From Urechidicola vernalis (GTDB lineage: Bacteria; Bacteroidota; Bacteroidia; Flavobacteriales; Flavobacteriaceae), in contig NZ_JAVRHV010000005.1 of NCBI RefSeq assembly GCF_031846385.1, positions 140,448 through 204,447 on the forward strand: a stretch of DNA of 64,000 nucleotides, read 5' to 3'. Position 1 is the stretch's first letter, and each line of letters begins with the position of its first letter. The notes under the pieces were generated by a model. The model saw only the letters and a list, made by a program, of their open reading frames with translations. It was not told the origin of the DNA and searched no databases. The translations under genes were made by a program, and so were the position numbers. Shown here in pieces: positions 34,673-43,248 of the stretch.

Positions 34673-35707
34673 ATGTATCAAATAGAAGAACCATATTACT
34701 TTACCTTTTTAATCTCTGTTCCGGTGATTTTTGTGGTTTTCCTTGCGATATTTTGGTGGAAAAAAAGGAAACAGAAACAATTCGCAAATCCGGAGTTGTT
34801 AGAAAAGTTAATGCCTGAAAAATCTGATTTTAAGAGTTTTATTAAGATCATTGCCTTCTTATTTGGGTTGTCATTTTTAATTATTTCTTTAACTAACCCA
34901 AAAATGGGGACAAAGTTAGAAACGGTAAAAAGACAAGGAGTAGATATTGTATTTGCACTGGATGTTTCTAAAAGTATGTTGGCTGAAGATATTGCACCAA
35001 ACAGACTAGAAAAGGCAAAACAAATCATTTCTAAAATAGTTGATAAATTAGGAAGTGATAGAATTGGAATCATTATTTATGCGGGTAATGCATATCCGTT
35101 ATTACCAATAACCACAGATCAAGGAGCGGCCAAAATGTTTTTGCAAAATGCAAGTCCAAATTTAGTATCGAGCCAGGGAACAGCTATAAATGATGCTATT
35201 GAAATGGCTACGACCTATTATAATGATGATGAACAAACAAATCGTTTTTTGTTTATTATCTCGGATGGTGAAGATCATCAAGAAGATGCATCGAGCGCCA
35301 TAGCCAAAGCAACAAAAGAAGGAATTAAAACCTATACGGTTGGAGTGGGAACGGCAAAAGGAGGGCCAATTCCGATTAAATTTAATGGCAAATTAGAAGG
35401 CTATAAAAAAGATAGTAAAGGAGAAACTGTTGTTACAAGATTGGTTGAATCAACTCTAAAAGAAATTGCAGACAAAGGCAATGGAAAATATATTTTAGGA
35501 AATAAAACGCAGGCTACTGTAGACTATGTTGAAGATTTATTATTGAAGGCAGAAAAGAGTGAGTTTGAGACCAAGCAGTTTTCAGATTATAAAGATCAAT
35601 TCCAATGGTTTGTTGCTATTGCTTTGTTCTTTTTAATTATGGATGCTCTTATGCTAGAGAAAAAGACAAAATGGATTCAAAAATTAAATTTGTTTAATAA
35701 AAAATGA
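34673..35707 (+). CDS. batB: VWA domain-containing protein BatB
   Basis: A paralogue of BatA with the same topology: an N-terminal helix, a second helix (IKIIAFLFGLSFLIISL), a VWA domain with MIDAS FALDVSKSMLAEDIAPNRL (about 100-118), IISDGEDHQEDA, and a C-terminal helix. At 344 residues it matches BatB. Overlaps batC by 4 bases (ATGA). Confidence 0.95.
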   Translation: MYQIEEPYYFTFLISVPVIFVVFLAIFWWKKRKQKQFANPELLEKLMPEKSDFKSFIKIIAFLFGLSFLIISLTNPKMGTKLETVKRQGVDIVFALDVSKSMLAEDIAPNRLEKAKQIISKIVDKLGSDRIGIIIYAGNAYPLLPITTDQGAAKMFLQNASPNLVSSQGTAINDAIEMATTYYNDDEQTNRFLFIISDGEDHQEDASSAIAKATKEGIKTYTVGVGTAKGGPIPIKFNGKLEGYKKDSKGETVVTRLVESTLKEIADKGNGKYILGNKTQATVDYVEDLLLKAEKSEFETKQFSDYKDQFQWFVAIALFFLIMDALMLEKKTKWIQKLNLFNKK

Positions 35708-36507
35708 GACAAGTTTTAATAATCATATGTGCATTAATTCCGTTGAGTATTTTGGCTCAGGAAATTGACCCTGCTTTACAACGTGAGGCTAGAAAGTACG
35801 TTAGAGAAGGAAATGAGTTGTACAACCAACAAAAATTTTCTGATGCTGAGGTCGCTTATAAAAAGGCATTGGTAAATGACCCCGCGTACGAAATAGCAAA
35901 TTATAATTTAGGAAATGCTTTATCGCAACAAAACAGAGATGAAGAAGCAATTGCACAGTACGAGATAACTGCAAAGTTGACGGAGGATAAAATGACAAAG
36001 AGTGAGGCATATCATAATATTGGTAATACACATTTTGATGCTAAAAAATACCAGCCAGCAATTGATGCCTATAAAAATTCTTTGAGAAACAACCCTAAAG
36101 ACGACGAGACTCGTTACAATTTAGCCTTGGCTCAAAAAATGTTAGAAGATCAGCAGCAAAATCAAGATAACAAAGACAATAAAGACAACAAGGATAATAA
36201 AGACGATAAGAATCAGGATAAAAAAGATCAGAACGACGACAAGAATGATGATCAGCAAGATAAAAAGGATGATCAGCAGAAGGGAGATGATGAGAAAGAT
36301 GATAAAAACGATCAGCAAAAAGACCCGAAGGATCAAAAAGACTACAAGGGTAATGATCAAAATAAAAAGCCTCAACCGGGTAAATTATCGCCTCAACAAA
36401 TTCAGCAATTGCTAGAAGCAATGAATAATGAGGAGAAAAAGACCCAAGAAAAAATGAATGCTAGAAAAGAAAAAGGGAAAAAGATTAAACAAGAAAAAGA
36501 TTGGTAA
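35704..36507 (+). CDS. batC: TPR protein BatC
   Basis: Signal peptide (MRQVLIIICALIPLSILAQ), then three TPR units (about 33-145: GNELYNQQKFSDAEVAYKKA, YNLGNALSQQNRDEEAIAQY, HNIGNTHFDAKKYQPAIDAY), a highly repetitive Asp/Lys/Asn/Gln-rich tract (about 150-225) and a C-terminal LSPQQIQQLLEAMNNEEKKT segment. This end is typical of BatC. The repetitive tract is likely disordered and may vary among strains. Overlaps batB by 4 bases; batD follows after 5. Confidence 0.94.
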   Translation: MRQVLIIICALIPLSILAQEIDPALQREARKYVREGNELYNQQKFSDAEVAYKKALVNDPAYEIANYNLGNALSQQNRDEEAIAQYEITAKLTEDKMTKSEAYHNIGNTHFDAKKYQPAIDAYKNSLRNNPKDDETRYNLALAQKMLEDQQQNQDNKDNKDNKDNKDDKNQDKKDQNDDKNDDQQDKKDDQQKGDDEKDDKNDQQKDPKDQKDYKGNDQNKKPQPGKLSPQQIQQLLEAMNNEEKKTQEKMNARKEKGKKIKQEKDW

Positions 36508-36512
36508 ATTAA

Positions 36513-38288
36513 ATGCGAATTAAACATTTTTACATAGTAATTTTTCTATTTGTTTCTGCTACAGTATTTGGGCAGAATGAGGTGGAATTTATCACTACAG
36601 TAAGTAAAAGTGAGTTAGGCGTACACCAACGTTTTAGATTAGAATTTACGGTGAACAAACAAGGAGCCGACGATTTTGAACTGCCAGACATGGAAGATTT
36701 TGAAGTCTTGGCTGGCCCAAGTTCCTCTATAAATCAATCTTGGATAAATGGCAAAGCTTCTTATGAGCAATCGTATATTTTTATTTTAAAACCTAAAAAG
36801 GTTGGAACATTTATTATTCAACCAGGTACCATTGACTATAAGGGGAAGCGTATTAAATCAAACAGTGTTCAAATAAAGGTTTTACCGGAATCCGAAGTGC
36901 CTAAGGATCCGAATGACCCATATTATATAGCAAGTCAGAATTTACACTTAACTGCTGAAATTTCTAATGAAAGACCTTATGTGGGTGAAGGTATTTATGT
37001 TGTCTATAAATTGTATTTCAGCCATAATATTGGCTTTAGCAATTGGCAAATTAAAGATGTACCCCAATACAATGGATTTTGGAATCAAGATATTGAAGTA
37101 AAGAAACCAGAGGTTCAGAATACTACGTACAAAGGAGAGAAATACCGTTATATTATTTTAAAACGCGCCCTGTTAATTCCTCAAAAATCGGGTAAACTAG
37201 ACATTGATCCAATTAACATGGACATTGCCGTAGCAGTACCAACCGGAAGAGGTGATTTCTTCGGAAATGCAATTACGCAGCGGGTAAATTACTCAACAAG
37301 TTCTGGTAAACGAAAAGTTAACGTTCAAGACTTGCCTTATGAAAACAGACCTGCTGATTTCTCTGGAGCTGTAGGAGAATTCGATTTCTTAGTTTCTGCT
37401 TCAAAAGATATTTTAAGAGCCAATGAAACCACACAATTAGAGGTTAAAGTTTCTGGTAAAGGGAACTTAAAATTATTTGAATTACCAAAAATAGAAACAC
37501 CGGAAGAATTAGAGGTTTACACACCAGAACATAAGGAAAGTGTTAAAACCACCTTAACCGGGTTATCAGGTAAAATAACGGATACATACACCATTGTGCC
37601 TGAGTTTAAGGGTAAATATAAAATACCTGAGGTATCATTTACCTACTTTAGTTTAAAAGAAAAGGCCTATAGAACAATTACCAATCAACCCATAATAATT
37701 GATGTTACTGAGGGTAAAACACAACCGAATGCATCAGTAAATGATGAGGCGGTAACTCCAGGAAAACAAGTGGTAATGGCAACGGATAAAAACTTCAGAT
37801 TTATTCAATACAGAACAAATTTTGAGCCGGTTTTAAAAGAGGTATTCTTTAAATCTAATTTGTTTTATTTATTATTGTTCCTTCCATTTATTGCCATTCC
37901 GATTGGAATATTTATCGGAAAGAAAAAGGCGCAAAGAGACGGTGACGTGGTAGGGAAACGTTTAAGAAAAGCAGATAAACTTGCGAAGAAATATTTATCT
38001 CAGGCTAAGAAGCAATTAGGTAAAAAAGAAGCATTTTATATTTCATTAGAAAAAGCGTTGCATAATTATTTAAAGGCGACATTGAATATTGAAACCTCGG
38101 ATATCAGTAAAGAGAAAATATCAGCAATTCTGCAAGGAAGAAAAGTTGATATTGAAACGATTAAAGAGTTTATAGCAGTACTGAATGATTGCGACTTTGC
38201 TCGTTATACCCCAACCACAGATACTATGATGAAAGAGGAGTATAACAAAGCAAAAATGGTAATTGCTAAAATTGATAAACAGATATAG
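36513..38288 (+). CDS. batD: BatD family protein
   Basis: Signal peptide (MRIKHFYIVIFLFVSATVFG), a large periplasmic beta region in which SINQSWINGKASYEQSY and the IKVLPESEVPKDPNDPYYI segment are typical of BatD, one membrane helix near residue 448-468 (LFYLLLFLPFIAIPIGIFIG) and a cytoplasmic helical domain ending DFARYTPTTDTMMKEEY. The length (591) is normal. It abuts batE (one base between stop and ATG). Confidence 0.94.
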   Translation: MRIKHFYIVIFLFVSATVFGQNEVEFITTVSKSELGVHQRFRLEFTVNKQGADDFELPDMEDFEVLAGPSSSINQSWINGKASYEQSYIFILKPKKVGTFIIQPGTIDYKGKRIKSNSVQIKVLPESEVPKDPNDPYYIASQNLHLTAEISNERPYVGEGIYVVYKLYFSHNIGFSNWQIKDVPQYNGFWNQDIEVKKPEVQNTTYKGEKYRYIILKRALLIPQKSGKLDIDPINMDIAVAVPTGRGDFFGNAITQRVNYSTSSGKRKVNVQDLPYENRPADFSGAVGEFDFLVSASKDILRANETTQLEVKVSGKGNLKLFELPKIETPEELEVYTPEHKESVKTTLTGLSGKITDTYTIVPEFKGKYKIPEVSFTYFSLKEKAYRTITNQPIIIDVTEGKTQPNASVNDEAVTPGKQVVMATDKNFRFIQYRTNFEPVLKEVFFKSNLFYLLLFLPFIAIPIGIFIGKKKAQRDGDVVGKRLRKADKLAKKYLSQAKKQLGKKEAFYISLEKALHNYLKATLNIETSDISKEKISAILQGRKVDIETIKEFIAVLNDCDFARYTPTTDTMMKEEYNKAKMVIAKIDKQI

Positions 38289-39041
38289 ATGAATCGAATA
38301 GTTATCATAGCGTTTTTATTGATTTCAAGTTTTGGATTTTCACAATCGGCATATGAATTATTTGATAAGGGTAATGAATTATACAAGACAGGAAAATATC
38401 AAGAGGCTATTGAGGTTTATGAGCAAATTTCAGATTTAGAAGTGCAGTCGGATGAGGTGTATTTTAATTTAGGGAATAGTTATTATAAATTAAATATGGT
38501 GGGTCCGTCAATTTACAATTTTGAAAAAGCGCTAAAGATTAACCCGACCAATGAAGATGCTCAGATAAATTTAGAATTTGCCAACAAGTTAGCCTTAGAT
38601 GCTATTGAAGTATTACCAAAAACAGTTTTTCAAAAATTTTCTGATGCTGTTATTTATAAGTTGCCTTATGAAACATGGGCTGTTCTCGCTATTGTATTTT
38701 CATTTTTAGGTGCTCTGTTGTTTTTATTGTATCATTTCTCTTATTCATCTGGAAAGAAAATATTGTTTTTTAATACCAGCTTGTTGAGTGCGATTCTTTT
38801 AGTAATTGCTACAACTTTTGCCTTTAAAGCCTATAGTTTTGAAGAAAACACCACCATGGCAATTGTTTTTGAAAAAGAAACGGAAATTAAAAACGCACCT
38901 ACTTTTAATAGCGATACAATCTTTGAGTTACATGAAGGTACAAAGGTGCAGGTGCTAGACGCTATAGACGATTGGAAAAAAATAAAACTAGCCGATGGTA
39001 AAATTGGTTGGATCGTTGGGGAGAATATTAAAGAGATTTAA
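38289..39041 (+). CDS. batE: BatE: TPR and SH3-like domain protein
   Basis: Signal peptide (MNRIVIIAFLLISSFGFSQ), two TPR units (about 20-95), two membrane helices (TWAVLAIVFSFLGALLFLLY and FNTSLLSAILLVIATTFAFK) and a C-terminal SH3-like domain (about 192-250, ending DGKIGWIVGENIKEI). Last gene of the Bat operon. Its final 54 bases are repeated downstream at 40022-40075, which marks an insertion at the original batE-cvpA junction; the copy attached to batE keeps the conserved Trp of GW. Confidence 0.93.
   Translation: MNRIVIIAFLLISSFGFSQSAYELFDKGNELYKTGKYQEAIEVYEQISDLEVQSDEVYFNLGNSYYKLNMVGPSIYNFEKALKINPTNEDAQINLEFANKLALDAIEVLPKTVFQKFSDAVIYKLPYETWAVLAIVFSFLGALLFLLYHFSYSSGKKILFFNTSLLSAILLVIATTFAFKAYSFEENTTMAIVFEKETEIKNAPTFNSDTIFELHEGTKVQVLDAIDDWKKIKLADGKIGWIVGENIKEI
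38988..39041. repeat. direct repeat copy 1 (batE 3' end)
   Basis: 54 bases, 52 identical to 40022-40075. It encodes the last 17 residues of BatE plus the stop. It bounds the left side of an insert of about 980 bp. Confidence 0.9.
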
Positions 39042-39080
39042 CTTCGAATATTTCTTTTATTAATCTCAGAATTGTCTCTC

Positions 39081-39118
39081 ACGGAAAACCGTGAATATGA
39101 AAAATCACGGTATTCCGT
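39081..39118. repeat. inverted repeat inside the batE-cvpA insert
   Basis: Arms ACGGAAAACCGTGA (39081-39094) and TCACGGTATTCCGT (39105-39118) pair with one mismatch; each half is itself a short palindrome (CACGG/CCGTG). It lies between batE and the M23 gene and could be a terminator, an operator or a mobile-element end. No T run follows. Confidence 0.6.
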
Positions 39119-39160
39119 TACTTCTTAATTGAATCGATTTTTTTAAATTTCACGACCCAA

Positions 39161-40002
39161 ATGATTAATATGCACTTTCAGGTTAAATTTTACTATACTT
39201 TAATATTTTTATTTGTCTATACTTTATGTAATGGACAAGAAAATATTACTATTTATTATGAGCAAATTAGTAATGGTTTTAAGTTTTATGTTGACAGTAA
39301 GGAACATTGTCCTACAACACTAAACCTCAATTTTGTGCTTGCAAATATGATTGTTGTCGGACAAGAGGGGGAAACAAGTGTTACTAAAGTTGTAAAACCT
39401 CGTAAAAGAAATCAACTAATAGCAACTTTAAGAACTTCAAAAAAACTAAACCATTCAATTTTTCTTTTGATTATTTAACAAGTTACGGGGATTTTCGCAT
39501 TGAAACGCATGATTTAGATTATCCTTATACTTTACCTTACCAGTCTTCAGATAAATTTTTACTGATTCAAGGTTATAACGGTTCTTTTTCTCATCAGAAT
39601 GAGAATTCTCTTGATTTTTCTATGCCTATTGGAACGGAAATTTTAGCAATTAGAGATGGAGTCGTAGTAAAAGTGGTTGAAAAAAATGATATAAACTGTT
39701 CAACAATAGATTGTATAAAGTTTAATAATGTCATTTTAGTTTATCACTCAGATGGAACATTTGCGGAATACGTGCATATAAAGCAAAACGGTTCAGAGGT
39801 TAAGGTGGGTGAAAAAGTAAGTCAAGGGCAATTAATTGGATATAGTGGTAATGTTGGTTATTCTTCAACTCCTCATTTACACGTTTCAGTTTTTAAACAT
39901 ACTATTAAAGAAAAAATCACTTTGAAGACAAAATTTAAAATTAATAACGGAGAGATTGTAGATAAACTTATAGAGAGAAAAGAATACTCTAGAAATTATT
40001 AA
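39161..40002 (+). pseudogene. M23 family metallopeptidase interrupted by a frameshift
   Basis: Two adjacent ORFs form one M23 peptidase if read with a -1 shift at the seven-A run 39439-39445. The first part has a signal peptide (FYYTLIFLFVYTLCNGQ) and a beta-rich domain. After the shift the frame reads through TSYGDFRIETHDLDYPYTLP, the zinc motif SHQNENSLDFSMPIGT and PHLHVSVF, to the TAA at 40000-40002. All catalytic motifs are intact, so this may be a recent one-base deletion, a base-calling error, or programmed -1 frameshifting (tcA AAA AAA). Not related closely to the M23 gene at 8164-9033. It is the only gene in the insert at the batE-cvpA junction. Confidence 0.8.
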
Positions 40003-40021
40003 TCTTGGGTAAACGATAAAT

Positions 40022-40075
40022 CTAGCCGATGGTAAAATTGGTTGTATTGTTGGGGAGAATATTAAAGAGATTTAA
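40022..40075. repeat. direct repeat copy 2 (displaced batE 3' end)
   Basis: 54 bases with two mismatches to 38988-39041; one changes the Trp codon to Cys (TGG to TGT). It ends at the cvpA stop codon on the minus strand, as the ancestral batE 3' end would have done. Weaker similarity extends about 17 bases further left with a one-base indel. Confidence 0.9.
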
Positions 40076-40584
40076 ATCTCAACATCTCCTATTGTTTCTT
40101 CTACCACAGTTAAATAATCTCCGAACAGTATTGGCGCTAAATCCTGCACTGGTTCATAAAGTATAGAATCTTCGGTTACATCTTCAGAAGTAAAAGGAAT
40201 GTTTTTATTGAGTTTGTCAAAAATCAATAACAAAACACTTAATATCACTCCAATTTTTAGCGCTCCAAAAATGGCACCTAGCAATTTATTAATAAAGCCT
40301 AGGGATGCAAAATCAGCCATTTTGGTAAGCATTTTACCAAGCATGGCAATAACAATTACAATTACAATAAAAGTTAAAGCAAACGCTGTTATTGAAATGT
40401 ATTTTTCATCCCAATCTACACTCTTGTGCAAGTAATCACCTACAAAATAAGAAAAATGCATGGCTCCGTAAATTCCAGCAATTAGGGCAATAAGCGAGGC
40501 TAGTTCAACAAACAAACCTTTCATAAGTCCGCGAATAAATCCGAATAGCAATAAAACAAGTAAGACAATATCAAAGGTGTTCAT
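40072..40584 (-). CDS. CvpA family membrane protein
   Basis: A 170-residue protein with about four membrane helices, beginning MNTFDIVLLVLLLFGFIRGL, followed by KGLFVELASLIALIAGIYGA, the standard CvpA/colicin V production family pattern; GFINKLLGAIFGALKIGVIL is the last helix. The family is linked to envelope functions and secretion of colicin V in E. coli. The C-terminal tail is acidic. Its stop lies inside direct repeat copy 2. Confidence 0.88.
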   Translation of the reverse strand: MNTFDIVLLVLLLFGFIRGLMKGLFVELASLIALIAGIYGAMHFSYFVGDYLHKSVDWDEKYISITAFALTFIVIVIVIAMLGKMLTKMADFASLGFINKLLGAIFGALKIGVILSVLLLIFDKLNKNIPFTSEDVTEDSILYEPVQDLAPILFGDYLTVVEETIGDVEI

Positions 40585-40682
40585 AGGAGTTGATTTGGTG
40601 TAAACAAATTTAACAGAATAAATTGTAAATCAAACTGTTTGAACTATAAACGAAAAATGATAGAATAAAGTATCTTTACACC

Positions 40683-41036
40683 ATGATAGGAGAACAGCAA
40701 TTGAAAGAAAACTGGGAAGCAGTTGTCGGATTTATGTCCGAAAAGTTTGGTGATGGAGAACAATTAGATTTAGATGCGATTGTGTATTTAATTGGAGTTC
40801 AAGAACTAGGTATTGGAGCAAAGAATTTTAAAAAAGATGAAAAAGTAAATCTAATGCATATTGCTATTTGTAGGTTGCTAGAGCCTTATGGCTATTATGA
40901 ATTTGACTTTTTTGATGATGATGGCTGGCCACATTATAATACTAAAGAACAATTACCAACATTAAAACCTGGCGAACAATCGGTATTAATGAAAGAAGCT
41001 ATTGTACAGTATTTTATTGAAAAGGAGTTGATTTAA
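40683..41036 (+). CDS. conserved Bacteroidetes protein, function unknown
   Basis: A 117-residue soluble protein (MIGEQQLKENWEAVVGFMSE) with a conserved-looking YGYYEFDFFDDDGWPHY acidic/aromatic segment (about 75-91). I do not recognise a named domain. No signal peptide or membrane segment. A near-consensus -7 element TATCTTTA (40671-40678) lies 4 bases before the ATG, so the mRNA would be almost leaderless. The 3' end overlaps the converging SDR gene by 4 bases. Confidence 0.7.
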   Translation: MIGEQQLKENWEAVVGFMSEKFGDGEQLDLDAIVYLIGVQELGIGAKNFKKDEKVNLMHIAICRLLEPYGYYEFDFFDDDGWPHYNTKEQLPTLKPGEQSVLMKEAIVQYFIEKELI

Positions 41037-41827
41037 GTCACATTCACTTTTCGAACCACTTTTGCAAGTAACGCAGGGGATATTCGTTTTAAATAAATGC
41101 TTGCGGTTTCTTTGAGTCCACCAATTACCACTTCACGTTTTTTTCGACTCATTGCCCGGATCATTTTCTTGGCAAACACTTCGGGTAAAATACCGTTGTC
41201 TGTGGCTACATCCATTTTATTTTGCAACTCGCCATTACCAACTAAAGCGTTAAATGACAATCGAGTCCTTACATAACCTGGCATTATTAAAGTAACAACT
41301 ATATTGTATTTATGCACCTCGGCACGCAAACTATCAAAAAAGCCGTGCAATGCATGTTTAGATGCAGAATAAGAAGAACGAACTGGTGTGGCCACTTTAC
41401 CAACAACACTGGTTACCACAACAAATTGTCCTGATTTTCGCTCCGTAAAATGAGGAAGTAAAGCTTTTGAAAGCGCCACTGTTCCGAAGTAGTTGACATC
41501 CATCATTTTTTTATCAACTTTTAACAAAGTGTCTTTGGCTAAAGCGCGTTGACTTATACCTCCATTATTAATTAGAATATCGATATGTCCAAATAACTCA
41601 ATTGCCTTATGGGTTATTGCTTCTAAGGTTTCGTATTGCTCTAAATCTAACGGTAATATTTTAATATTTTTAGGATGCATTGCCGCTTTTTTTACACTTT
41701 CCAATTGCTGTTCATTTCTAGATGAGATGATCAACTTACAATCCATTTTAGACAATTCGATAGTGGTTGCCTCTCCAATTCCAGAAGATGCCCCTGTAAT
41801 CCAAATTACTTTGTTTTTTAAATCCAT
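41033..41827 (-). CDS. SDR family short-chain dehydrogenase
   Basis: A classical NAD(P)-dependent SDR. The cofactor motif TGASSGIG (about 11-18), NNGG (about 87-90), the catalytic Ser in VVTSVVGK and the YSASK motif (about 155-159) are in order. PGYVRT follows. The Arg in SSRNE after the second strand suggests NADPH preference. The C-terminus (KREVVIGGLKETASIYL) has an extended helix as in family members that act on membrane-associated lipids or sterols. No substrate can be named. Confidence 0.9.
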   Translation of the reverse strand: MDLKNKVIWITGASSGIGEATTIELSKMDCKLIISSRNEQQLESVKKAAMHPKNIKILPLDLEQYETLEAITHKAIELFGHIDILINNGGISQRALAKDTLLKVDKKMMDVNYFGTVALSKALLPHFTERKSGQFVVVTSVVGKVATPVRSSYSASKHALHGFFDSLRAEVHKYNIVVTLIMPGYVRTRLSFNALVGNGELQNKMDVATDNGILPEVFAKKMIRAMSRKKREVVIGGLKETASIYLKRISPALLAKVVRKVNVT

Positions 41828-41913
41828 AACGAAGCGTTAATTTTTAGCAAAATAAGCAATTAAAGTGTATTTTTAGTCGCTCGAAAAATAACGCTGATTT
41901 TTAAAAAGTTACC

Positions 41914-43248
41914 ATGTTAAAACACCTGTTGTTTCTACTAGTTTTAGTTCCGATTACTGCGCTAAGTCAAGATTCTCTATTTGTAAAACTGAACCCACAA
42001 GGAGCATTCGATCAAATATCAATGTTTAGAATTAATGGAGCGCATCAAGCATATGTTACGAATGCAAAAAGCGAGGACGGAAATTTTAAATTGGAATTTC
42101 CAATGGATGCCACTCCAGGGATGTATCGTTTGTTTTTTGATTTGCAAAACGGGCTTTTTTTCGAGGTTTTATATAATAATGAAACCATAGCGGTAGAATT
42201 TGACCCTTCTATGCCAGATGATACTGCGGTCTTTTCTAGTTCTGAAGAGAATAAAGTTTATCAAACCTATATTCAGCAGATTGGAGCACAGCAATATAAA
42301 TTAGACTCCTTGCAATATGCTTATTTTAATGCTCCGATAAAGCAATATATAAAAGAGGAATATCCAAAAGAATTGCTAAAGTTATATGAACTACAGGATG
42401 GATTTGAAAAGAAAGCTGTTGGACTAATGACATTGGATTTTATCAAAGGCAATGAGAAGTACTATAGTCCTGAAATCATTGAGAGCTTAGAAGACTACAT
42501 GCTTAGCATGAATGAACACTTTTTTGATTATGTAGATTTCTCGAATGACAATTTAACTTCATCTTCTTTTTTTATTGATAAGGTGATTGAGTATGTGTTT
42601 TATATGAATTCGGCTGAGGATCAGGAAACAGATGCTACCTTAAAAAAGCAAGTCATTGCTATCGCAATGGATAAGATTGGGGATAATAATAAAGTTAAGA
42701 ATGAGGTGATTAGTTCTTTAATATATGCATTTGCACAGCAACAAAACATAGAATTGGTGTCTTATATCGAAGAAAACTACTATAAAACACAGCCGCAGGA
42801 ATTTCAAGACGAACGGTTTTTGAAACAGATACATAGCATGATAAAAATAGCGGTTGGAATGACTGCTCCTGAAATTACTTGGACTGAAAATGAAGTTGAA
42901 AAAAAATTATCTGAATTAAGTGAAGCTGAAAAGTATGTTGTCGTTTTTTGGAGCACAACTTGTTCACATTGTTTAGATGAAATTCCTTTGTTTTACAACT
43001 ATTCAGAAAGTTTGCCTAATGTAAAAGTTATTGCTGTTGCCTTAGAGGAAGACGCAATTGGCTTTAAAAACCAAATAAAAACGATGCCCAACTGGATTAA
43101 TGTTTTAGGTCTAGATAAATGGGAAAATGAATTCGCGCGTAGTTACGATATCAATGCAACACCTTCTTATTTTGTATTGGACTCCGATAAAAAAATTCTG
43201 GCAAAGCCAGATACCTTTGAAGATGTAATCGATTATTTTTCTGAATAA
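41914..43248 (+). CDS. secreted thioredoxin-like (TlpA family) protein
   Basis: Signal peptide (MLKHLLFLLVLVPITALSQ), a beta domain (about 20-105) like DUF4369, a helical middle, and a C-terminal thioredoxin fold (about 315-444) with WSTTCSHC (CxxC) and a cis-Pro in NATPSYFVLD. It is a likely periplasmic disulfide reductase or sensor. The ends overlap: its last 16 bases are shared with the converging sulfatase gene. Length (444) is that of the Bacteroidetes multi-domain type. Confidence 0.85.
   Translation: MLKHLLFLLVLVPITALSQDSLFVKLNPQGAFDQISMFRINGAHQAYVTNAKSEDGNFKLEFPMDATPGMYRLFFDLQNGLFFEVLYNNETIAVEFDPSMPDDTAVFSSSEENKVYQTYIQQIGAQQYKLDSLQYAYFNAPIKQYIKEEYPKELLKLYELQDGFEKKAVGLMTLDFIKGNEKYYSPEIIESLEDYMLSMNEHFFDYVDFSNDNLTSSSFFIDKVIEYVFYMNSAEDQETDATLKKQVIAIAMDKIGDNNKVKNEVISSLIYAFAQQQNIELVSYIEENYYKTQPQEFQDERFLKQIHSMIKIAVGMTAPEITWTENEVEKKLSELSEAEKYVVVFWSTTCSHCLDEIPLFYNYSESLPNVKVIAVALEEDAIGFKNQIKTMPNWINVLGLDKWENEFARSYDINATPSYFVLDSDKKILAKPDTFEDVIDYFSE

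Noticed and set aside
36095..36421. Long open frames opposite batC
   Set aside because: They come from the repetitive Asp/Lys/Asn-rich coding tract of batC; translations are low-complexity and have no family character.
38988..40075. Simple IS-element insertion in batE
   Set aside because: No transposase, no terminal inverted repeats at the borders, and the 54-bp duplication is too long for a usual target-site duplication.
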